Part shown: piece by piece, positions 1 through 6,400 of the stretch
How positions within the stretch are numbered: position 1 is the first letter of the stretch
Layout: every line of letters begins with the position of its first letter
From: CAVSUR01 sp052143655
Lineage (GTDB): Bacteria; Actinomycetota; Actinomycetes; Streptosporangiales; Streptosporangiaceae
Assembly: GCA_052143655.1 (NCBI GenBank)
Contig: JBKQSL010000118.1
Span: 1-8,732, forward strand
DNA: 8,732 nt
Direction of reading: 5' to 3'
Made by a program: the position numbers and the translations under genes
The notes under the pieces: generated by a model
Told to the model about the DNA's origin: nothing
What the model saw: only the letters and a program-made list of their open reading frames with translations
The model's database searches: none

Positions 1-87
1 GACAACCTGGTCCACGACGCCACGAGGCGTTACAGCGAGCTCCTTCTCGTGCTCCGCCTCGCCACGACCGGCAGCCAGTCCGGCTGA
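1..87 (+). CDS. C-terminal end of an unidentified protein (partial)
   Basis: An open frame runs from the first base of the window to a TGA at 85-87 and gives 28 residues ending LRLATTGSQSG. The start lies left of the window. It is on the same strand as the integrase, 46 bp ahead of it, so the two may share a transcript. In integrated actinomycete elements the gene before int is often an excisionase or a replication/transfer regulator, but this tail carries no motif that I recognise, so no function is assigned. The frame could also be open by chance, since the visible part is short. Confidence 0.4.
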   Translation, partial: DNLVHDATRRYSELLLVLRLATTGSQSG

Positions 88-133
88 CCGGGACACGCGT
101 CACGCCCAGCCAGGTCCGAGGAGGCAGATCAGC

Positions 134-1489
134 GTGAGCACCCGCACACCTAACCTTCGTTCATCGATCTACTACGGGGCGGATGGCCGCTGGCACGGCT
201 GGGTCACCGTGGGGATCAAGGACGACGGGTCCCCAGACCGTCGCCACCGCACGGGCAGCAGCGAAGCTGATGTCACTCGCAAGGTCCAGCAACTCGAACG
301 CAAGCGGGACGAGGGCAGCGCCGGGAAGGCCGGGAGGCCGCTCACCGTCGCCGACTGGTTCGCGATCTGGCTGACGACGATCGCGCCGCGCACGGTCTCC
401 CAGAGCACGCTGGACAGTACCTACGAACCGAAGGTGCGGCGCTGGATCGTGCCCCAGCTAGGTAAGCACCGGCTCGACCGGCTCCAGCCCGAGCACCTCG
501 ACGCCTTCTACATGTGGCTCGCAGCCCAGGGCCTCAAGCCCAACACAACCGTGCAGATCCACCGGATTGTCTCCCGAGCCCTGAAGGTCGCGTGGAAGCG
601 CGGCAAGGTCGCCCGGAACGTCGCCAGCATGGTCGACGCGCCGATAGGCGAAGACGTCGACATCGAACCACTGAGCCAAGGGGAAGCTCGCCAGATCCTC
701 CGCGCCGCGGCCAGCCGCCGCAACGGCGCACGCTGGTCGGTCGCGCTCGCGGTGGGCATCCGCCAGTCCGAGGCGATCGGCCTGCGCTGGCAGTTCGTCG
801 ACCTAGATGCGGGCACTGTAGAGGTCGGCTGGCAGCTCAAGCGTGCTCGCTACCGGCACGGATGCCAGGACGCGGCCGCCTGCGCCGCAAACCGCCACCG
901 GGTTGGATGTCCGCAGCGCTGCACCAATCACAGCCACCAGGACGACTGCCCAGCCGGCTGCACCAAGCGCGAGCACCGCTGCCCGCAGGTGAAGCGGCCA
1001 TGTCCGATCGGCTGCATCGGCCACAGCCGGGAATGCCCGCAGCGGACCGGAGGCGGCTGGCACTTCACCCGTCGCAAAGGGGTGAAAGCCGGCCAAGGGA
1101 AAGCCAAGCTCGTACTCGCCTTACCAGGCCCGCTCATCGCCCAGCTCCGCGCCCATCGCCGCCAGCAAGCGGCCGAGCGTCTCACCGCCGGAGCGGCATG
1201 GCAGGACTGGGATCTGGTCTTCTGCACCCCGGCTGGCGCGCCGATCGACTCTCGCGACGACTGGGAGGACTGGCGGTCGCTGATCGATGAAGCCGGACTC
1301 CGGACCGCGCGAGTACATGACGCCCGCCACACAGCCGCGACCCTCCTGCTCGAGCAGGGCATCAGCATCCGCGTCGTCCAGCAGATCCTCGGCCATTCCC
1401 AGTTGAGCCAGACCGAGCGCTACACGCACGTCACGACCGCGCTCAGCCAGCACGCCGCCGACCGCATGTCCGACGCCCTCTGGGGCTGA
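134..1489 (+). CDS. int: Tyrosine recombinase / site-specific integrase with cysteine-rich insertion
   Basis: This 451-residue protein should catalyse integration and excision of the element at the adjacent tRNA. Residues about 10-60 fit the small N-terminal arm-DNA-binding domain. Residues about 70-170 are the helical core-binding domain. Residues about 180-451 are the catalytic domain. The catalytic set is visible: R210 (VGIRQSEAIGLRW), a probable lysine at K315 in the beta hairpin, H395-x-x-R398 (HDARHTAATLL), H421 (LGHS) and the nucleophile Y430 (ERYTHV). Between R210 and K315 there is an insertion at residues 242-303 with ten cysteines and several histidines, repeating CP-x2-C and probably binding zinc. 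The GTG start at 134 is chosen because GAGGAGG at 118-124 lies nine bases upstream. There is one in-frame TTA leucine codon at 1121-1123, rare in such genomes. All catalytic residues are intact, so the enzyme is probably active. The family call is very secure; the target site is inferred from position. Confidence 0.95.
   Translation: MSTRTPNLRSSIYYGADGRWHGWVTVGIKDDGSPDRRHRTGSSEADVTRKVQQLERKRDEGSAGKAGRPLTVADWFAIWLTTIAPRTVSQSTLDSTYEPKVRRWIVPQLGKHRLDRLQPEHLDAFYMWLAAQGLKPNTTVQIHRIVSRALKVAWKRGKVARNVASMVDAPIGEDVDIEPLSQGEARQILRAAASRRNGARWSVALAVGIRQSEAIGLRWQFVDLDAGTVEVGWQLKRARYRHGCQDAAACAANRHRVGCPQRCTNHSHQDDCPAGCTKREHRCPQVKRPCPIGCIGHSRECPQRTGGGWHFTRRKGVKAGQGKAKLVLALPGPLIAQLRAHRRQQAAERLTAGAAWQDWDLVFCTPAGAPIDSRDDWEDWRSLIDEAGLRTARVHDARHTAATLLLEQGISIRVVQQILGHSQLSQTERYTHVTTALSQHAADRMSDALWG
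857..1042 (+). other. Cysteine/histidine-rich insertion within the integrase
   Basis: Residues 242-303 of the integrase hold cysteines at 244, 250, 259, 263, 272, 276, 283, 290, 294 and 301 and histidines at 242, 255, 266, 268, 281 and 297. Three units have the form C-P-x-x-C followed 7 to 9 residues later by another cysteine (259-272, 272-283, 290-301). The spacing fits treble-clef or knuckle-like zinc sites, which is inference. It lies just before the beta hairpin that carries the catalytic lysine. From memory, related insertions occur in other actinomycete integrases, so it is probably a subfamily trait and not damage. Confidence 0.75.
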
Positions 1490-1500
1490 CTCGGCTAACC

Positions 1501-1524
1501 CAACTGCAACCACAACTGCAACCA
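1501..1524 (+). repeat. Perfect tandem repeat, 2 x 12 bp (CAACTGCAACCA)
   Basis: The unit CAACTGCAACCA occurs at 1501-1512 and again at 1513-1524 without a mismatch. It sits 11 bp after the integrase stop and about 60 bp from the tRNA 3' end. Short direct repeats at this place are typical of arm-type binding sites for the N-terminal domain of tyrosine integrases. That role is inferred; the repeat is directly visible. Confidence 0.6.
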
Positions 1525-1529
1525 AGAAC

Positions 1530-1578
1530 GATCATGACTTGAGGCTCAGCCAAGAAACTGCAGGTCAACACCATGATC
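1530..1578. repeat. Inverted repeat GATCATG ... CATGATC
   Basis: GATCATG at 1530-1536 is the exact reverse complement of CATGATC at 1572-1578, with 35 bp between. The right arm ends six bases from the tRNA 3' end. It may be an integrase or excisionase site or part of a long hairpin downstream of the tRNA. Seven bases can match by chance, so the confidence is modest. Confidence 0.35.
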
Positions 1579-1583
1579 ACAAG

Positions 1584-1625
1584 TGGGGCGGGTGGGGCTC
1601 GAACCCACGACCGGCGGATTATGAG
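1584..1625. other. Predicted attachment-site core (tRNA 3' half)
   Basis: Elements of this type usually recombine in the tRNA between the anticodon loop and the 3' end and restore that part of the gene on integration. The interval from the tRNA 3' end to the anticodon loop (loop bases 1619-1625) is therefore the most likely core. The second copy needed to prove it is not in the window. The limits are inferred, not seen. Confidence 0.4.
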
Positions 1626-1657
1626 TCCGCTGCTCTGACCGGCTGAGCTACCGCCCC
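1584..1657 (-). tRNA. tRNA with CAT anticodon: elongator tRNA-Met, or tRNA-Ile2
   Basis: Read on the minus strand this is a complete 74-nt cloverleaf. The acceptor stem GGGGCGG/CCGCCCC is perfect, as are the D stem GCTC/GAGC, the anticodon stem GCGGA/TCCGC and the T stem GTGGG/CCCAC with loop TTCGAGC. The anticodon loop is CTCATAA, with the CAT anticodon at 1621-1623. The discriminator is A and CCA is not encoded (CTT follows). It is not the initiator, because base 1 pairs with base 72 and the anticodon stem lacks the three G-C pairs next to the loop. CAT is also used by tRNA-Ile2 after lysidine modification by TilS, and I cannot separate the two with certainty. The gene is intact despite lying at the integration boundary. 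Confidence 0.95.
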
Positions 1658-1662
1658 TGGCC

Positions 1663-1682
1663 GCCTGCACACTATCGCAGGC
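1663..1682 (-). other. Hairpin between cvnD and the tRNA
   Basis: GCCTGC at 1663-1668 and GCAGGC at 1677-1682 form a perfect 6-bp stem with an 8-base loop, just upstream of the tRNA 5' end. There is no T tract, so a classical terminator is not supported. It may help separate cvnD message from the tRNA or act in tRNA leader processing. The minus-strand loop also holds TAGTGT, a possible -10 for the tRNA, but no good -35 lies at the right distance. Confidence 0.3.
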
Positions 1683-1733
1683 AGCGAGCCGCCCCGAACG
1701 CAGTCGGTATCCGCCCGGGCCGGTTTCGTTCGC

Positions 1734-2363
1734 TTATCGAGTCGACAGCTGCATGGCCATCGCGTGCTCGACCAGCGCGATCAGCGTGGCCTTGGTCGAG
1801 TTGCGGCCGCGTGCGTCGCACTGCACGACCGGGACCCGCGGGGACACCGACAGGGCCTCCTGGACGTCGGCGATGGCGTGCGGAAAGTCACCGTGGAAGC
1901 CGTTGATCGCCACGATGAAGGGCAGGCCCGCGGCCTCGAAGTAGTCCACCGCGGGGAACGAGTCGGCCAGCCGCCGGGTGTCCACCAGCACGACGGCGCC
2001 GATCGCGCCCTGGATCAGGTCGTCCCACATAAACCAGAAGCGGTGCTGGCCCGGCGTGCCGAACAGGTACAGGATCAGCCCGGCATCCAGCGTGACCCGG
2101 CCGAAGTCCATCGCGACGGTGGTCGTCTTCTTGTCCGGAGTGTGCGTCAGGTCATCCAGCCCGTCGCTGGCCGAGGTCATGACGGCTTCAGTGGTCAGCG
2201 GCGTAATCTCCGACACCGAGCCGACGAACGTGGTCTTGCCCACGCCGAAGCCGCCGGCGACGACGATCTTGACCGACGTCATCGCAGAGTCGCTGCCGGG
2301 CGCGCCGGCGGGCGGCGCAGCCTGGCCGACCGGCGCGGCTGCCTTAGAGCTTGCGAAGTCCAC
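1734..2363 (-). CDS. cvnD: Conservon GTPase CvnD (MglA-like small GTP-binding protein)
   Basis: This is the small Ras/MglA-like GTPase that ends the conservon; in characterised conservons it binds the membrane complex through the other Cvn proteins. With the start used here it has 209 residues. The P-loop is GGFGVGKTT (37-45), followed by the family stretch VGSVSEI and a switch threonine near T80. The G3 region reads LFGTPGQHRF (100-109), keeping the glutamine but with glycine where Ras has the Mg-binding aspartate. The G4 region is VAINGF (151-156), not NKxD. These departures are usual for this family. The GTG at 2363 is preferred over an ATG 45 bases further upstream because GGAAAGG lies just before it and the family commonly begins near VDFASS. 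It overlaps the end of cvnC by 20 bp, so translation is probably coupled. Residues 8-28 are a short Ala/Pro-rich extension. Confidence 0.93.
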   Translation of the reverse strand: MDFASSKAAAPVGQAAPPAGAPGSDSAMTSVKIVVAGGFGVGKTTFVGSVSEITPLTTEAVMTSASDGLDDLTHTPDKKTTTVAMDFGRVTLDAGLILYLFGTPGQHRFWFMWDDLIQGAIGAVVLVDTRRLADSFPAVDYFEAAGLPFIVAINGFHGDFPHAIADVQEALSVSPRVPVVQCDARGRNSTKATLIALVEHAMAMQLSTR

Positions 2364-2850
2364 TGAGCACCCTTTCCAGCAGGTTGAGATCCGGACGGCC
2401 CTGCGCATGGTCGGTCTGGTGGACTCGGACCAGCCCTTCCATCGCCATGTCGGCGATAAGAACGCGCACTACCCCCAGGGGCATCCTGAGCACCGCTGAG
2501 ATTTCTGCTACTGACCGCCAGTCGCGGCAGAACCCGAGTATCGCCTGGCACTCGGGGCTGAGCACGGACAGATCGCGGGCCTCATAATGCGACGCCGCCA
2601 CCATGGCCTCGATCTGCAGCTGATATCGCGGCTTCGTCCGGCCTCCGGTAACCGTGTACGGGCGCACCAGCGAACTGGGTCCGGTAGGCGCGGCGAGCGC
2701 GCCCGCGTCAGCATCGCCGCCGCTCGCATCCCGCGAGCCGGCGGCCGTCCCGCCCGGCTTCTCCTGGCCTGGACCCGACGGACGGCCCGGCCACGTGGCG
2801 GTAAATCGCCCGTCCGCCGGGCGCCAGTCACCTTTTCCGGTGGCTGGCAC
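2344..2850 (-). CDS. cvnC: Conservon DUF742 protein CvnC
   Basis: The 168-residue product has a low-complexity Gly/Ala/Pro-rich N-terminus (about 1-58) and then a DUF742 domain. The domain starts at the hallmark LVRPYTVTGGRT (61-72) and continues through LSPECQAIL (97-105), SVAEISAVLRMPLGVVRVLIADM (113-135) and EGLVRVH (138-144). The last part resembles a winged-helix fold, although the family is not known as a classical DNA-binding repressor. In conservons this protein interacts with the roadblock protein and GTPase; its biochemical role is poorly defined. The GTG start at 2850 is supported by AGGAG six bases upstream. It begins 12 bp after cvnB ends and overlaps cvnD by 20 bp, so the genes form a tight operon. 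Confidence 0.93.
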   Translation of the reverse strand: MPATGKGDWRPADGRFTATWPGRPSGPGQEKPGGTAAGSRDASGGDADAGALAAPTGPSSLVRPYTVTGGRTKPRYQLQIEAMVAASHYEARDLSVLSPECQAILGFCRDWRSVAEISAVLRMPLGVVRVLIADMAMEGLVRVHQTDHAQGRPDLNLLERVLSGLRKL

Positions 2851-2862
2851 TGGATTCTCCTG

Positions 2863-3297
2863 TCACGTCCCGACATCCTCTGGCCATTCGGGAGGCAGTC
2901 CCCCGCGCACCTCAGGCGTTAGCGCACTTCCTACTTGCTCGACGAGCAGCGCCATTTCATAAGCGACAAGCCCCATGTCGCAGTCCGCGGCCGCAAGCAC
3001 GGCCAGGCTGGAACCGTCGCTGATCGCCATCACGATCAGCAGCCCCCGCTGCATCTCCACAACGGTCTGAGTCACCGGGCCGCCCTCGAACACCCGCGAG
3101 GCACCCTGAGTCAGTGAGGTGAGCCCCGAGGTCACCGCAGCCAGCTGGTCGACACGGTCTGGCGGGAAGCCCTGGGAGAACGCCATCGGCAGGCCATCTG
3201 AGGAGACGACGATCGCGTGCGCGACAGACGGAACCCGCTCGACGAAGTTCGTGATGAGCCAGTTCAGATCCTGCGCCGGGCGCACTAGCGGACTCAA
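2863..3297 (-). CDS. cvnB: Conservon roadblock/LC7 protein CvnB
   Basis: This is a small roadblock/LC7 domain protein, similar in role to MglB-type regulators that bind and control small GTPases. With a TTG start at 3297 it has 144 residues. Core features are AQDLNWLITNFVERVPSVAH (8-27), a VVSSDGL strand-turn (30-36), LTQGASRVFEGG (62-73), the MQRGLLIVMAISDGS strand pair (82-96) and the helix GLVAYEMALLVEQVG (109-123). The TTG is chosen because GGAAGGAG lies five bases upstream and because homologues as I remember them begin at the matching SP...AQNLNWLI position. A longer frame opens at a GTG at 3411 but adds 38 residues that look unconserved and has a weak ribosome binding site. The gene follows cvnA after 129 bp and precedes cvnC by 12 bp. 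Confidence 0.92.
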   Translation of the reverse strand: MSPLVRPAQDLNWLITNFVERVPSVAHAIVVSSDGLPMAFSQGFPPDRVDQLAAVTSGLTSLTQGASRVFEGGPVTQTVVEMQRGLLIVMAISDGSSLAVLAAADCDMGLVAYEMALLVEQVGSALTPEVRGGLPPEWPEDVGT

Positions 3298-3426
3298 CGG
3301 TGCTCCTTCCTGTCGCGGCGGGCCGGCGGACGCGCTGGCCGCGCGGCCCTCCGGATCACAGCATGCGGTCCGGTCCGGTCCGCCGTCGCTCGCGGACTTG
3401 GCCATGACCACACCGGTGGCCTCGTA

Positions 3427-6400
3427 TCAGAGCTCACTGGAATCCTCATCGCTCGGCGAGGGCTCACCGGTCTTCTCCGGGCCGGCTGCGCGGGCCTGCC
3501 GGATCCCTCGCTGGAAGCTGGCCAGCCGCTCCCTGGTCACCGCCGCCGACCGGGCCGGCGCGGGCGCGGCCGCGGGGCTGTCCGTCCCGACGGCACCGGG
3601 GACCAGGTTGGCCCGCGGCACTCGCTTGGGCAGCCCGGCCGCGGTCGTCCCGGCCGACGCCGGCTCGCTCACCGCCTCAGCCGCCCGCCATCCGGCGTCC
3701 GCCGGTGACGACCAGTCACTGCTGACCGCTGATGCGCTTGCGGCCGGCACCTCGGCCTCCGCCGGGGCACTGGACGGCTCAGCGGGCCCTGTCCCGGCAT
3801 CCGCCCCGGCCGGCTCGGCACTAGGCGCGGGCTGCGCGCTCGGCCGGATCACCGAGGGGCGCCCGCGCCGGAACCAGTCCGATTCGACCTGCTCGAAGAT
3901 GGGCAGCCGGTTCTGCTCGCTGAGGCCAGCGGCCGGCGGGATCACCACGCTGTCCAGCGACGACTCCGCAGTCGGGTCGCTGCGGTGCCCGTTGCCCGCG
4001 AGCGGCGGCTGCGAGCCGGATGCGCCGCTGCCGCTGCCGGATCCGGCGACCCCGACCGGGGCCTGCTCGGCATCGTCCGCACCTGGGGCCTCGGCGGCTG
4101 GCTCGCTGTCCCCCGGCTGCTCCGAGCCGAACGACGGTGCGCTGCCTGCCGGGCTGGCGAAGCCGCCGACCTCGCCGCCAGCACCGCCCGCGCCGCCGAA
4201 GCCGGTGAACCTGGCGGCGAACCGGGGCGGCGCGGGACGCCCGCCGCCGTTGCCCTCACCGTTGCTGTCGCCGGCTGCCGGGCTGGCCGGCGTGCCGCCG
4301 TTGCTGCCCCGGGTCGGCAGCGCGGACCCGGCTGCCGGGCTGGCCGGCTGCTGCGGCCGGGACCACAGGTCCGACGCCGGGCCGACCATCCGCTCGTCGC
4401 TCTCGCCCTGCGCGGGCCCGTCCCGGGACGCCTCGCGCTTGGGCAGGCCAGCCGGGCCCCGCGCGGCCGGACCCGACGCCGCCGGGGGCAGCTGGTCGGC
4501 CGAGACCACGGGCACCTGGCCGGTCGCGTCATCGTCGGCGGCATCGCTGCCGAACGCCGGCCCGGGCCCGGTGGCCCACGGCAGGCTGGTCGGGGCCTGA
4601 CCCGGACCAGCGTCGCCGTTCATCGGCTCGCGCGGCGGGGTCTCCGGCTCGGGCCGGGGGGCCGGCTGCGGGCTGGTGCGGAACACCGGCAGCGGGCCGG
4701 TCGATCCGCTCCACGACCCGGTGCTGGACCAGCTGCCAGTGCCGTTGCCCGGCGTGCCGGTCCCCGGCCGCGGGCCGCTCCCGGGCACCCGGCGTCCCAG
4801 CCCGGAGGCCTCCGCGGAGTCGGAAGACTGCGCCGCGTCCGGCCGCAGCGGCGTGAACCGGGGCGTGCGAGCGGCGCTGACCTCGTGCTCGGCAGCGGAC
4901 CGGGCGGAACTGTCCCAGTCGCCGAAAACGGGCGCGACCGCGGCCGCGGCAGCTTCGGGGCGGCGGTCCCCGGGCCCGGCCGACTGCCCGTCATGCATGA
5001 TGACCTCGTCGGGCAGCCAGACCAGCGCGGTAAGCCCGCCGGAGGGCGCGGGCCGCAGCCGGACCCGGATGCCGTGCCGGGCGGCGAGCCGCGCGACCAC
5101 GAACAGGCCCATCCGGCGGGAGACGGCGACGTCCACGACAGGCGGGTTGTCCAGCCGCCAGTTCGCGTGCGCCATCTCCTCCGCGCCCATGCCGACACCC
5201 TGGTCGGTAATCTCCAGCAGCACTCCCCCGCTGCCCAGCAGGTGACCGACGATGGTCACCGGCGAGTCGGCGGGCGAGAACGAGGTTGCGTTCTCTACCA
5301 GCTCGGCGGTCAGGTGAACCACGTCGTTTACCGCCTGGCCGCGTGCCGAGATGCCGGGCTGGACGTTCAGCGACACGCGCTCGTACTGCTCGATCTCCGA
5401 CACTGCAGCGCGCAGCACGTCGACGAGGGCGACCGGCTGGTTCCACCGCCTGGCCATGTCGTGGCCGGCCAGGACCAGCAGGTTCTCGGAGTTGCGCCGC
5501 ATCCGGGTGGCCAGGTGGTCCATCTGGAACAGGCTGCCGAGCCGTTCGGGGTCCTGCTCGCTCTGCTCCAGGTTGTCGATCAGCCGGATCTGCCGCTCGA
5601 TCAGGGACTGGCTGCGCCGGGACAGGTTGACGAACATCGCGTTGACGTTGCCGCGCAGCGAGGCCTCGTTGGCGGCCAGCCGCAGGGCCTCGCGGTGCAC
5701 CTGGTCGAAGGCCCGCGCCACCTCACCGATCTCGTCCTGAGAGTCGATGGGGATGGGCTCGATGTCCAGCGCGGCGGCACTGGCGTCGCTCTCGCTCATC
5801 CGGCGAACCGTCTCGGGCAGCCGGACGCCTGCCACCTCCAGCGCGCCTGTCCGCAGGGTGCGCAGCGGCCGGACCATCGAGCGGCCGACGATCGTGGTGA
5901 GGACCAGCGCGCCGATCAGCACCAGGATGACTGCGGCGCCGATCAGCGCGGCGGTCCGGATCGCCGAGTCGCGCAGCACCCGGGCCCGGGCGGCGGTCTG
6001 CGCGGCCAGGTCCCGGGCGACGGCGCCCATCTGCTGGTCCACGCTGCCGGACATGGCCCCGTACCAGTCCACCGGCATGGTCGGGTCCGACCGCAGCGAT
6101 TTACCGGACTGGGCGAGCGTGATCGCCTGCTGCTGGTCGGCGCTGGCCTGATAGACGTACGACTTGTTCTGGCTGGTCTGCCAGAGCTGCTGCTGGGGGA
6201 CGCTGGCCGATGCGTTGAACGAGCTGAGGTCACTCTGCTGCGTCGCCGCGGCCGACTGGACGGCCGCCAGCTGGCCGGGCGCGAACCCGCCCTGCAGCAG
6301 CGCCGCGGCGATCAGCGCGCGCTGCTGGGAGGCGGCTTCCTGCATGGCGGTCACCAGGCCGAGCGCCCGCACGGTCTGCGCCAGTGCGGGGTCGCTCGCG

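Larger units (their letters stand above)
1..1583 (+). mobile_element. End of a tRNA-integrated mobile element (integrative element or prophage), partial
   Basis: A tyrosine integrase gene ends 94 bp from the 3' end of a tRNA gene in convergent orientation, the usual arrangement at one end of an element that integrates by recombination inside a tRNA 3' half. The spacer carries short direct and inverted repeats as expected for integrase arm sites. Everything right of the tRNA is a conservon and binding-protein genes that look chromosomal. No replication, transfer or phage structural gene is visible, so the kind of element (AICE-like, prophage, or a decayed remnant) cannot be told. The second attachment site was not found in the window and must lie to the left. 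Confidence 0.55.

Noticed and set aside
514..1290. Second plus-strand frame inside the integrase (258 codons)
   Set aside because: It is an Arg/Pro-rich out-of-frame shadow of the integrase, which carries all catalytic residues in its own frame.
1695..1732. CGAACG...CGTTCG inverted repeat after cvnD as a terminator
   Set aside because: The stem is only 6 bp with a 26-base gap and no T tract; chance is a fair explanation.
2279..2551. Minus-strand 90-codon frame between cvnC and cvnD
   Set aside because: It is out of frame with both conserved genes and overlaps them completely; its translation is low-complexity Arg/Pro/Ala.
3119..4600. Plus-strand open frame of 493 codons across cvnB and the end of cvnA
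   Set aside because: It overlaps two well-supported genes antisense, begins inside cvnB, and its product is Ala/Pro/Ser/Gly-rich with no recognisable fold.
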